Of a DNA stretch of 64,000 bases, positions 25,459 to 33,032 are shown one piece after another. Source of the DNA: Rubricella aquisinus (GTDB taxonomy: Bacteria > Pseudomonadota > Alphaproteobacteria > Rhodobacterales > Rhodobacteraceae); NCBI RefSeq assembly GCF_014199445.1, contig NZ_JACIJS010000012.1, forward strand, positions 1 through 64,000, written 5' to 3'. The notes under the pieces were generated by a model. That model saw only the letters and a list, made by a program, of their open reading frames with translations. It searched no databases and had not been told where the DNA came from. The position numbers and the translations under genes are program-made. Each line of letters starts with the position of its first letter. The first letter of the stretch is position 1.

Positions 25459-25878
25459 CTACTCGGCTGTCTCTAGTTTGAACTTGAGGGAAAGGCGGTT
25501 GCGCCCGTCCAAAGGACCGTAGGCAACCTCGTCGGTGCAAAGCAGGATCAGCCCTATGCCGCGCCCGCGTTCTGCCCATATATCGACCGTGCCAAGATCA
25601 CTGGCATGCTCGCGCAGATCGAATGGTTGGGCGCCTACCGGATCAAAAATGTCGATGGCAAACACGTCGTCATCGGTCCGAACCGCAATTTCAATCGGCT
25701 CTGCTGGGCGTGTTGTCTCGGCATGTTCGACGACATTGCTTAAAGCCTCGACAAGGGCCACTTCGGCCTTGAACACCTGCAAATCAGGGAGCCGATCAGC
25801 CAAATACGCCATGATCTCACCGACCATGTCGCTGACATGTTCGATGTCATTGGGCATATGGAAAAGGGCGTGGGTCAC
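25459..25878 (-). CDS. RsbW/SpoIIAB-like serine kinase (anti-sigma type)
   Basis: A 139-residue GHKL ATPase domain of the HATPase_c_2 class. It has the N box VALVEALSNVVEHA, the G1-like IDIFDPVGAQPFDL and the G2 box ERGRGIGLILLCTD. In partner switching such kinases phosphorylate the STAS antagonist and bind either that protein or a target, often a sigma factor. The STAS partner gene lies immediately upstream and overlaps by 4 bp. No sigma-factor gene is anywhere near, and the next gene downstream (46 bp) is the first glycan gene, so the target may be a glycan enzyme or a distant sigma factor. Confidence 0.88.
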   Translation of the reverse strand: MTHALFHMPNDIEHVSDMVGEIMAYLADRLPDLQVFKAEVALVEALSNVVEHAETTRPAEPIEIAVRTDDDVFAIDIFDPVGAQPFDLREHASDLGTVDIWAERGRGIGLILLCTDEVAYGPLDGRNRLSLKFKLETAE

Positions 25879-26219
25879 AGCCGATCACCCATTGCCTGCA
25901 CAGCAGCGTCCGCGCTCGAATAGGATTTGAACACACGATCCATCCGGCAAATCCGGAAAAGCTGCGCCACGTCGGCGTTCAGCCCGGAGACGACCAATTC
26001 ACCACGGTTGCCAATCCGCTTGAGCACACCGACAAGCGCACCAAGGCCGGAGGAATCCACGAAGGATACGCCATCAAAATCTAGCACGATCAACGCGGAC
26101 CCGCTGCCCACCAGCTCAATCAACTCGTCCTTGAACGTTTTGGCGTTTGAAGCCACGAGACGCTCCACACCGGGACGAACGGTCGTGATCCCGTTTTCCA
26201 TCTGCGTAATCTTGATCAT
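25875..26219 (-). CDS. STAS-domain anti-sigma-factor antagonist (RsbV/SpoIIAA-like)
   Basis: A 114-residue STAS domain with LIVLDFDGVSFVDSSGLGALVG. The phosphorylatable serine is at 56 or 57 in VDSSG, as in SpoIIAA and RsbV. When unphosphorylated it would bind the adjacent RsbW-like kinase; the PP2C phosphatase encoded just upstream would dephosphorylate it. The ATG overlaps the phosphatase stop by 4 bp and its end overlaps the kinase start by 4 bp. Confidence 0.9.
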   Translation of the reverse strand: MIKITQMENGITTVRPGVERLVASNAKTFKDELIELVGSGSALIVLDFDGVSFVDSSGLGALVGVLKRIGNRGELVVSGLNADVAQLFRICRMDRVFKSYSSADAAVQAMGDRL

Positions 26220-27487
26220 TGGTTAACCTTTCTTCCGAGTGTGACGACCGTCAGATCGTCTTCGAGGGGCGCACCGCCGCGCCAAGCGTTCAGGGCAGTG
26301 ACAATGTGATTGGGCATGGCGCGTGGGCCAATGTCGGGCATCTGACCAAGCAGGTCGCGAAGCCGCGCATCGCCGAATGGCTGACCGGATGCGGTGGCCG
26401 CTTCGATCGCGGCGTCCGAACAGATCACGAGAGCACCGCCCTCACCGATCTGCGCGACATTGTTTTCAAACTCGGCTTCGTGGAACATCCCAACTGGCAA
26501 GCCGCCGTCACCGATAGAGGACACTTCACCACGCGGGCAGATGTAGAAGGGGGATGGATATCCAGCCTGACAGAAATCCAACTGCCCCGTTGTCCGGTCG
26601 ATAACGCCACAGAACATGGTGAAATAGTCGTCCTTCTCGGAGGCGCTGAACCGCGCATTCAGGCTGGCGACAAGTGCTGCGGGGTCTGCAATTCCGGTGC
26701 TGTCGATCACACGCGTGCGGAAGTATGCCGGCGTGATCAAGTGACCAATCGCGACCGAAAGCAGCGAGGCATGTACGCCATGACCAGAGACATCAACGGC
26801 ATAGAACCCCAACTCATGCTTGCTGATCGGAAAGCATCCGAACATATCGCCCGACACAATCGCGGAGGGCACGAAGGCCGAGGCGATGCTGAACCCGTAG
26901 AAATCTTCATGATGTTGCGGCAGCAGATCCTTTTGCGCGCTCGCTGCTGCATGGAGGTCTTCCTGAATGCGGTCTTTGTACTCCTGAAGCTCCTGAGCCC
27001 GCCGTGCGAGTTCGCTTGCATGCTGAACAAGGCGGGACGCGGTACGCAACCGCGCTTCAAGCATGGACGTGCTTCCGCCTTTTATCAGGAAATCATCTGC
27101 ACCAGCGTCCAGCGCCTCTGCCCGGATTTCGGTCTCGTCACTGCCGGTCACCACGATGATATGGACGTAATGCGGCATATCCATGCTGCGGACCGTCCGC
27201 GTCATCGCAATGCCGTCAAGGTCAGGCATCTGAATATCGCTGATCACGATCTGCGCGCCTGTCTTGAGGATCAGGTCGAGTGCTTCACGCCCATCACCCG
27301 CCGGGATCGCTTCATATCCCAACGCCTCGACCATGCTGCACAGATAAAGGCGCTGAAAACCGCTATCTTCCGCAACAACGACCTTGAGGCGCGCCGTTTC
27401 CACCGGAAACCCGCCGGAGGTGTTTGGTGTCTGAAGTTCAAGTTGCACAGTCTTGCCGCTTTCTGATCTGGAGGTGACTGGCGCCAA
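26216..27487 (-). CDS. Response-regulator-controlled PP2C phosphatase (REC-SpoIIE, RsbU-like)
   Basis: 423 residues. A receiver domain (about 30-150) has VVVAEDSGF, the phosphoacceptor aspartate in IVISDIQMPDLDG and the lysine in DDFLIKGG. A coiled-coil linker (about 155-190) follows, then a SpoIIE/PP2C domain (about 200-420) with IVSGDMFG, YAVDVSGHGVHASL and ALVICSDAAIEA. Phosphorylation of the receiver should switch on the phosphatase and so free the STAS protein. There is no ATG at the 5' end; the TTG at 27487 and the GTG at 27448 are candidates and no good ribosome-binding site decides. It is the first gene of the seven-gene operon that continues into the glycan genes, with a palindromic site 100 bp upstream. 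Confidence 0.88.
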   Translation of the reverse strand: MAPVTSRSESGKTVQLELQTPNTSGGFPVETARLKVVVAEDSGFQRLYLCSMVEALGYEAIPAGDGREALDLILKTGAQIVISDIQMPDLDGIAMTRTVRSMDMPHYVHIIVVTGSDETEIRAEALDAGADDFLIKGGSTSMLEARLRTASRLVQHASELARRAQELQEYKDRIQEDLHAAASAQKDLLPQHHEDFYGFSIASAFVPSAIVSGDMFGCFPISKHELGFYAVDVSGHGVHASLLSVAIGHLITPAYFRTRVIDSTGIADPAALVASLNARFSASEKDDYFTMFCGVIDRTTGQLDFCQAGYPSPFYICPRGEVSSIGDGGLPVGMFHEAEFENNVAQIGEGGALVICSDAAIEAATASGQPFGDARLRDLLGQMPDIGPRAMPNHIVTALNAWRGGAPLEDDLTVVTLGRKVNQ

Positions 27488-27587
27488 AAGAGCGGCGGCC
27501 AGTGCACTGTTCAGTCAGGGTGTAGCGGGCGCTTTCACACAACTCACGCGCGCAGACGGCTAGATCAGAGGCGAATTGGGATAAGTT

Positions 27588-27605
27588 CCAATCCGAAAGG
27601 ATAGG
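27588..27605. promoter_or_regulatory. Palindromic site 1 (CCAATCC-N4-GGATAGG) upstream of the REC-PP2C operon
   Basis: CCAATCC (27588-27594), GAAA and GGATAGG (27599-27605) form a 7-4-7 inverted repeat with one mismatch, 100 bp before the start of the seven-gene operon and directly after the LuxR-type gene. The same element recurs at 28282 and 29304. The probable ligand is the adjacent LuxR-type response regulator. Confidence 0.55.
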
Positions 27606-28220
27606 TCAGAAAAGTCCGGCTTCGCGCGCAACCAGCGCTGCCTGTGTCCGGTTGGTCACGTCAATCTTGCGAAACAGCGTCTTGATATGAAGCTTCACCG
27701 TTGGTTCCTGTAGGTCCAGATCGCGCGCGATCTCCTTGTTGGATTTGCCTTCGGTCAAACCCTTGAGAACCTGCAATTCCCGGTCTGTCAGTTTTTCTGA
27801 CAGGGGATTGGGGGCGTCCTCATCCGCAGCCGTCATAAAATCAATCGGTGCGTATTGCTCTCCCATCGCCATGAACTTAACCGCGCTGACCAGCGATTTC
27901 GCGGATAGGGATTTGGGAACAAACCCGGCAGCTCCCGCTTCAAGCGCTTGTTCAGCAATTTGCCGGGTGGCTTCACCGGACATGAGAGCCACACGCTGTC
28001 CACCACCCAATGTCAGAGCGTTTTTCAATCCGTTCAGGCCGTTCATTCCCGGCATGTTGAGATCCAACAGGACAAGATCGTAGGGATCATCCGTCTCGAT
28101 ATGACGTACTGCTTCCTGATAAGACCCCACCGCGACCGCGCTCATACTGCCCTCATTTTCCAGAAACAGCACTAGGGTGTCTCGCAGCAAGTCGTGATCG
28201 TCCGCGATCAATATTCTCAT
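27606..28220 (-). CDS. NarL/FixJ-type response regulator with LuxR DNA-binding domain
   Basis: 204 residues. The receiver domain starts MRILIADDHDLLRD, with phosphoacceptor Asp53 in LVLLDLNMPGMNG and the lysine in GFVPKSLSAK. The C-terminal LuxR helix-turn-helix (about 145-200) reads LTDRELQVLKGLTEGKSNKE, then IARDLDLQEPTVKLHIKTLF. It is transcribed away from galU and lies between two copies of the CCTATCC palindrome. The hybrid kinase encoded at 29937-32456, which ends in an Hpt domain, is the natural phosphodonor by position. It is likely the transcriptional output of the local signalling system. Confidence 0.93.
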   Translation of the reverse strand: MRILIADDHDLLRDTLVLFLENEGSMSAVAVGSYQEAVRHIETDDPYDLVLLDLNMPGMNGLNGLKNALTLGGGQRVALMSGEATRQIAEQALEAGAAGFVPKSLSAKSLVSAVKFMAMGEQYAPIDFMTAADEDAPNPLSEKLTDRELQVLKGLTEGKSNKEIARDLDLQEPTVKLHIKTLFRKIDVTNRTQAALVAREAGLF

Positions 28221-28281
28221 TCCTAGTCCTCTGCCGGATCAGACGAAGATCCCTGTCGATCAATGATGAGGGTAAGGGATT

Positions 28282-28299
28282 CCTACCCGTCTGGATAGG
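28282..28299. promoter_or_regulatory. Palindromic site 2 (CCTACCC-N4-GGATAGG) in the luxR-galU divergent region
   Basis: CCTACCC (28282-28288), GTCT and GGATAGG (28293-28299) share the 7-4-7 layout of sites 1 and 3. The site is 62 bp before the regulator start and 105 bp before galU. Further half sites, GGGTAAGG near 28270 and CCTACCC at 28324-28330, flank it. It fits autoregulation and control of galU. Confidence 0.55.
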
Positions 28300-28403
28300 G
28301 TTAACGCCCAAACGCGCCCCGATCCTACCCGCCGGTTATATTGATGAAGCGTTGGTCATGTTCGATCAAGGGCACAATCAAACACGACCCAAGGAATGAC
28401 GAC

Positions 28404-29294
28404 ATGACACATATTCGCAAGGCAGTTTTTCCTGTCGCTGGCATGGGCACACGCTTTCTCCCAGCGACGAAATCCGTGCCAAAGGAAATGCTTACGCTGG
28501 TGGATCGCCCCTTGATCCAATACGCCATTGACGAAGCGCGCGAGGCCGGGATTGAGGAATTCATTTTTGTCTCAGCCGCCGGCAAGGGCGCGCTCGAAGA
28601 CTATTTCGATACTGCTGCAGCCCTTGAAGGTCGCCTTGCCGCAAATGGCAAGACGGAGGCTCTTGCCGCGCTTGAACCAACACGGATGCCCGAAGGCGCG
28701 CTGACCATTCTGCGGCAGGCCCAGCCGCTTGGCCTTGGCCACGCTGTACGGCAGGCAAAACGCTTGATCGGCAATGAACCCTTTGCGGTGCTGCTCCCGG
28801 ACGATGTGATCAAGGGAAAGCCCGGCGCGCTTGCCCAGATGGTTGAGGCGCATAACATCACGGGTGGCCATATGGTTGCGACGATGGAAGTCCCGCGAGT
28901 TGCAACGAGCAAATACGGCGTGCTCGACATCGCAAGGCAAAAGGACAAGCTGGCGATCGCTCGCGGGTTGGTCGAAAAACCTCGCGCGGATACGGCCCCG
29001 TCCACGCGGGCTGTCATCGGCCGCTATATCCTCGATTCCGCAATTTTTGACCGGCTCGACACCATTCGCACGGGCGCCGGCGGTGAGTTGCAACTGACCG
29101 ATGCCCTCAACGCCGATGTCAACACCGTCGGCGTGTCAGGCTATCAGTTTGAAGGGGAGCGGTTTGATTGCGGATCGATCCAAGGGTTTGTGCAGGCAAC
29201 GGCGGCCTTTGCATTGGATCGAAGCGACTTGAGCGAGGACTTCGCAACCTTCCTGCATCGCCGCATTGATCCGCGGAACACAATGGCCGCGTAA
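28404..29294 (+). CDS. galU: UTP-glucose-1-phosphate uridylyltransferase
   Basis: From the ATG at 28404 (ribosome-binding site AAGGAATG) it has 296 residues and makes UDP-glucose from UTP and glucose-1-phosphate. The nucleotidyltransferase signature AVFPVAGMGTRFLPATKSVP is at the N-terminus, with PKEMLTLVDRPLIQYAIDEA next. Later come FAVLLPDDVI for the metal site, VEKPRADTAPS and GERFDCGSIQGFV. It stands divergent from the LuxR regulator and 6 kb from the BcsA-like glycosyltransferase that would use its product. This may be a dedicated copy; a second housekeeping galU could exist elsewhere. Confidence 0.94.
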   Translation: MTHIRKAVFPVAGMGTRFLPATKSVPKEMLTLVDRPLIQYAIDEAREAGIEEFIFVSAAGKGALEDYFDTAAALEGRLAANGKTEALAALEPTRMPEGALTILRQAQPLGLGHAVRQAKRLIGNEPFAVLLPDDVIKGKPGALAQMVEAHNITGGHMVATMEVPRVATSKYGVLDIARQKDKLAIARGLVEKPRADTAPSTRAVIGRYILDSAIFDRLDTIRTGAGGELQLTDALNADVNTVGVSGYQFEGERFDCGSIQGFVQATAAFALDRSDLSEDFATFLHRRIDPRNTMAA

Positions 29295-29302
29295 GGGGCA
29301 AT

Positions 29303-29322
29303 ACCTATCCGAAAGGATAGGT
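29303..29322. promoter_or_regulatory. Palindromic site 3 (perfect CCTATCC-N4-GGATAGG) before the SUOX-like gene
   Basis: ACCTATCC, GAAA and GGATAGGT form a perfect 8-bp inverted repeat, 77 bp before the start of the 29399 gene and 8 bp after galU. It is the best copy of the three sites. It could double as a GNRA-type (GAAA) hairpin at the galU 3' end, but no T tract follows. Confidence 0.6.
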
Positions 29323-29398
29323 CATTAACCCTAATGCCCACATGCACGCCTTTTTCGGGCGTGCCATACACCTCATACAACCAAAAGGGGTTTTAGAC

Positions 29399-29914
29399 AT
29401 GATCAATCGTCTTTGGCATATCACGGCGGTTATAGCCGCTCTCGTGGGCTTCTCCACACTCGCGCAGGCCAACACCATGGAGGCACCTTCTGGCGCGCCA
29501 ATCCTGACGATCACCGGTGACATTGGCACGACCAATATGGATGACAGCCTTGTGCTGGACCGGGAGATGCTGGCCGCGATTGATGCAACCACACTTCAGA
29601 CCAGCACGATCTGGACCGAAGGGGTGCAACAGTTTGAGGGGGTCTCGCTACATGCATTGGTGGCGTTTCTGAACGTGGAAAGTGGTACGATCCGGGCAAC
29701 GGCCATTAATGACTACACCGTCGAAATTCCGGTGACGGACGCGGTCGAGGGTGGCCCTATCATCGCGTACCTGATGGACGGTCAAACCATGTCCATTCGG
29801 GACAAGGGTCCGCTTTGGGTAATCTACCCCTATGACAGCAGCTCCGACTATCGGTCCGAAGTGACATATGCCCGGAGCATCTGGCAACTCGACAGGTTGG
29901 AATTCGTGCAATAA
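29399..29914 (+). CDS. Exported sulfite-oxidase-fold (oxidoreductase molybdopterin-binding-like) protein lacking cysteine
   Basis: 171 residues from the ATG at 29399 (AAAGGGG upstream). MINRLWHITAVIAALVGFST plus LAQA is a signal peptide. The mature domain resembles the oxidoreductase molybdopterin-binding (SUOX) fold: FEGVSLHALVAFLNV corresponds to the usual WTGVPL-DLL element, and RDKGPLWVIYPYD is the family C-terminal motif. There is not one cysteine in the protein, so the molybdenum-coordinating cysteine of true sulfite oxidases is missing and catalysis of that kind is unlikely. It is followed after 22 bp by the hybrid sensor kinase. I infer a periplasmic sensing partner for that kinase rather than an enzyme. 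Confidence 0.82.
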   Translation: MINRLWHITAVIAALVGFSTLAQANTMEAPSGAPILTITGDIGTTNMDDSLVLDREMLAAIDATTLQTSTIWTEGVQQFEGVSLHALVAFLNVESGTIRATAINDYTVEIPVTDAVEGGPIIAYLMDGQTMSIRDKGPLWVIYPYDSSSDYRSEVTYARSIWQLDRLEFVQ

Positions 29915-29930
29915 CCTTTCCCGAAAGGTT
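29913..29930 (+). promoter_or_regulatory. Hairpin over the ribosome-binding site of the hybrid kinase
   Basis: AACCTTT (29913-29919), CCCG, AAAGGTT (29924-29930) is a perfect 7-bp stem. It starts at the stop of the SUOX-like gene and includes the AAAGG that serves as ribosome-binding site for the ATG at 29937. Folding would lower kinase synthesis relative to the upstream gene. It has the same 7-4-7 geometry as the CCTATCC sites but a different sequence. Confidence 0.45.
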
Positions 29931-29936
29931 GGGTTG

Positions 29937-32456
29937 ATGAACCAGAAGGGTCTGCCTTTGCCTGCTCCCTCTAAATTCCGCACCAGGATCGGCCGGGCAT
30001 TCATTGTCGTGGCCGGTCTTTTTGCGTTGGGGGCAATTGCCTACCTTGCGGTAAGTGTGGCGCGGGACATCAACCAGCTTGGTTCTGCACACTCGGACAA
30101 TGTCCAATGGACACTTTCCCAAACGAATGTCGAGTTTCTTGAATACAAGCTTCGCGTGGAACACCCCGAGCCGGATATCACCGAACTGCGCCAGAAATTT
30201 GATGTGTTCTACAGCCGGATGAATACGGTGCGGCGTGCATCGGTCTTTGAGGGCTTGCGCAACACTCCCGAAGCAAGCGCGCGCCTTGTCACGATTTTCA
30301 CCCTTCTCGACGCAAGTGTGCCGATTATCGATTCAAGTGATGATGAATTGCAGCGGCGGCTTCCTGCCTTGGTGGCGCTCAGTGATCAGCTCCGGCCAGA
30401 GGTCCGCGCGCTTGCCAATTCAGGGTTGAAAGTTTTTGCGCTGGCCGCGGATGCGCAGCGGAGCCGGGTTGCGAACACGATGACGAAACTTGCGGCGGCC
30501 ACGACCGCTCTGGTTGCTGTGCTCGCTTGGGCCATTCTCCAGTTGAACCTGCTCAACCGCCGCATCTACCGCAGGGAGCGGGAGCGCAACCAGACCGCCA
30601 AGCGGATGGAAACTGTCATGGGGACGTCGCTTGATGGGGTGATCGTCAGCGATGCTGAAGGGCGGATCACTCAATTCAACCCCGCAGCCGAGCAAATTTT
30701 CGGGCATCGTGCAGGGGATGTTCTGGGCAAAGATATCGGCGCCGTCATCGTGCCCGATCATATGCGCGACGCCCATGATGCTGGTATGGAACGGATACGC
30801 AGGCATGGTGAGAAACGTGTCGTCGGGAAAGGTCGCGTTAAGCTGGAAGCGAAACGCAAAGACGGAACGATTTTTCCGGTTGAACTCGCCATTCAGTCCG
30901 CCACGACCCATCAGGGTGAGATATTCATCGCCTTCCTGAGAGACATCACAGCCCAAGTCGCAGCAGAGGCTGAACTGGTGTCTGCCCGCGATCGCGCCCT
31001 TGCCAACGAAAAGCTCAAAACTGATTTCCTATCCACCATGAGCCATGAGATCCGAACACCGCTCAATGGCCTTTTGGGAAATATGTCCCTGCTGCGCGAC
31101 ACGGCACTCAACCCCGAACAAGCCAAATATCTAGGTCATATGGAAACATCTGGTCGGCTTCTGATGAGCCACATTTCAGATGTGCTGGACATCACCCGAT
31201 ATGACGCGGGCAAGTTGAACACGCGCTCTGAACCCGTGAACATTTCCGCTCTTGTGCAAGATATCGTCGATAACCAAACCGGCGCCGCGTTCCAGCATGA
31301 GACCAGCTTGGAATGGCGGTGGCGGGGACCACGATATGATTGGATCCTATCCGATCATGACAGGCTCCAACATGTGATGATGAACATCATCGGAAACGCG
31401 GTGAAATTCACCCGGCGTGGACATGTCGCTGTCCGGCTTGAGGCCTTGGAGGCGGCCGCAGACCCCAGATTGCGTATTGAAATTGAGGATGACGGACCGG
31501 GCATATCCGACGATATGCGCATACGGATCTTTGATGATTTTGTCACTGGAAACACATCCTATGACAGGGATGTCGGCGGCACCGGCCTTGGCCTGAGTAT
31601 TGCAAAACGCTTCATCACTGCGCTCGGCGGGCAGATTGGCGTAGAGAGCGATCTGGGAAAAGGATGCACTTTCTGGATCGAACTCCCCCTCATAGAGGCG
31701 ACCCCCGCGCCAGAGGAAGCCACAGCACAGACCCAGCCCGACATGCAGCGTGCCCTGAATATTCTTCTGGTCGAGGATAACGAAATCAACCGGATCGTGG
31801 CACGCGAAATGCTGCAACAGGAGGGCCATTCTGTCACCGAAGCCTATGATGGCAAGCAAGGTGCTGATTTGGCGAAGCTCTACAGATTTGACCTGATCTT
31901 GATGGATATCAGTATGCCGGTGATGGACGGTCGGGCCGCGACCCGCCGCATCCGAAACGAAGGTGGCGCATCTGCGTCTGCACCTATTATCGCAGTAACG
32001 GCGAATGCGATGGCCGACGAACAAGCGGAGTTCCTCAAAGATGGGATGGACGGAATTTTGACCAAACCAGTTTCAAGGGAAGCACTGAAGGCGCTTTTGC
32101 ACTCGAAAGCGGACACGGACGAAGATGATCTTGCCTACATAAACGCGCAGCATAGCCAAGAAGCCCGCGACACCCTTGGTCAGGACGCGTTTGCAAAACT
32201 CACTGCCCGGTTTGTCAGTGAGGTTGAACTGCTGATCGACTGGCTAAACGATGACAAGCCGAAAGACCTTTTAGAGATCGCGAGCAAAGCCCACGCCGTT
32301 GCGGGAAGTGCGGGTATTTTTGGGGCCGTGCAACTCCGAGAGACACTGAAACAGCTAGAGAACGCGGCCAAGACGGGAGATAAATCTGAAATCGCAGACC
32401 TTTCAAAAAGAGTGAATATAGTTTGGTTGAAGACGAAACCTCTAATGCAAAAATAA
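29937..32456 (+). CDS. Hybrid sensor histidine kinase (TM-PAS-HisKA-HATPase-REC-Hpt)
   Basis: 839 residues from the ATG at 29937. A first membrane helix (about 18-42), a periplasmic segment of about 145 residues and a second helix (about 185-205) precede a PAS domain (about 225-340; GVIVSDAEGRITQFNPAAEQ). HisKA follows with the phospho-His near 369 in STMSHEIRTPLNG, then HATPase with NIIGNAVKF near 483 and GGTGLGLSIAKRF near 547. A receiver has Asp near 656 in LILMDISMPVMDG, and a C-terminal Hpt domain has its histidine near 785 in KAHAVAGSAGIFG. This is a full phosphorelay ending in Hpt, so the next acceptor should be a separate receiver: the LuxR-type regulator or the REC-PP2C protein encoded upstream. 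Confidence 0.93.
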   Translation: MNQKGLPLPAPSKFRTRIGRAFIVVAGLFALGAIAYLAVSVARDINQLGSAHSDNVQWTLSQTNVEFLEYKLRVEHPEPDITELRQKFDVFYSRMNTVRRASVFEGLRNTPEASARLVTIFTLLDASVPIIDSSDDELQRRLPALVALSDQLRPEVRALANSGLKVFALAADAQRSRVANTMTKLAAATTALVAVLAWAILQLNLLNRRIYRRERERNQTAKRMETVMGTSLDGVIVSDAEGRITQFNPAAEQIFGHRAGDVLGKDIGAVIVPDHMRDAHDAGMERIRRHGEKRVVGKGRVKLEAKRKDGTIFPVELAIQSATTHQGEIFIAFLRDITAQVAAEAELVSARDRALANEKLKTDFLSTMSHEIRTPLNGLLGNMSLLRDTALNPEQAKYLGHMETSGRLLMSHISDVLDITRYDAGKLNTRSEPVNISALVQDIVDNQTGAAFQHETSLEWRWRGPRYDWILSDHDRLQHVMMNIIGNAVKFTRRGHVAVRLEALEAAADPRLRIEIEDDGPGISDDMRIRIFDDFVTGNTSYDRDVGGTGLGLSIAKRFITALGGQIGVESDLGKGCTFWIELPLIEATPAPEEATAQTQPDMQRALNILLVEDNEINRIVAREMLQQEGHSVTEAYDGKQGADLAKLYRFDLILMDISMPVMDGRAATRRIRNEGGASASAPIIAVTANAMADEQAEFLKDGMDGILTKPVSREALKALLHSKADTDEDDLAYINAQHSQEARDTLGQDAFAKLTARFVSEVELLIDWLNDDKPKDLLEIASKAHAVAGSAGIFGAVQLRETLKQLENAAKTGDKSEIADLSKRVNIVWLKTKPLMQK

Positions 32457-32508
32457 TGCAGATCAAAATTTTTATATAATTTCAGATTTTTTGAAACAAC
32501 AATTATTC

Positions 32509-32527
32509 GAATCGAATGTTTCGATTC
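32509..32527. repeat. Small perfect hairpin in AT-rich spacer
   Basis: GAATCGAA, TGT, TTCGATTC form an 8-bp stem with a 3-nt loop, 53 bp after the kinase stop. No T tract follows on the plus strand. It lies in a strikingly AT-rich stretch (32450-32560) unlike its surroundings and may be a termination or boundary element. Confidence 0.4.
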
Positions 32528-32585
32528 TACGCCGAATGCGGAGATTAGGATCAACTTAGACACTGATCTTCGCCAAGAATCTTGA

Positions 32586-32978
32586 GGGTATTTCTATGTC
32601 GCAGCCCATCGGATGCGCGACCTTGCTGCGATCCAGACTGCGACACGTTTGGTGGTTCGGGGGGATCTCATTTTCACGACGCCGGCAGGCGTGGTGCAGA
32701 TCGTGAGCGGCACTCTGCTCATCATCGAAGCGGGATGGACGCTCGACACCCCTTGGCTGTGGGTCGCGCTGGTGCTGTTTGGATTTGCAGGCCTGTGTTG
32801 GCTGCCGGTTATGTGGATACAGATAAGGATGCGACGCCTGGCGCAGGACGCAACGCACCTGTCGCAACTCCCCGTCGCCTATTGGCGCCTCTTTAATCAA
32901 TGGGTGGTGCTGGGCGCGCTGGCGTTTCCTGCGCTCATCGTGGTGTTCTGGCTGATGATCGCGAAACCGAGCCTCTAA
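32586..32978 (+). pseudogene. 5'-truncated DUF2269-family membrane protein gene
   Basis: The frame encodes GYFYVAAHRMRD, then LAAIQTATRLVVRGDLIFTT and ends ALIVVFWLMIAKPSL, three of the four membrane helices of a DUF2269 protein, with the landmarks GDLIFTTPAGVVQ and GLCWLPVMWIQIRMR. The first helix (usually followed by a GTG-like turn just before the FY-AAHR motif) is absent: reading upstream, the homologous part stops at about 32586 and an in-frame TGA (32583) and AT-rich DNA follow. The other two frames upstream do not supply the missing helix. Translation could still start at the ATG 32613 (121 residues), but the protein would lack its normal N-terminus. The function of the family is unknown. 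The break is best explained by insertion or deletion at this point. Confidence 0.7.
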
Positions 32979-33032
32979 TCCATCGCATACAGGAGATACC
33001 TGTGCCTGAACGCGTCTGATTGTCGGGCTTAA

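Noticed and set aside
27488-27605. GGAAC near 27580 as an EcfG-type general stress promoter before the partner-switch operon
   Set aside because: No CGTT at the expected 16-17 bp spacing was found.
29399-29914. Naming the SUOX-like gene as msrP or sulfite oxidase
   Set aside because: No cysteine to ligate molybdenum, too short, and no MsrQ-like haem partner next to it.
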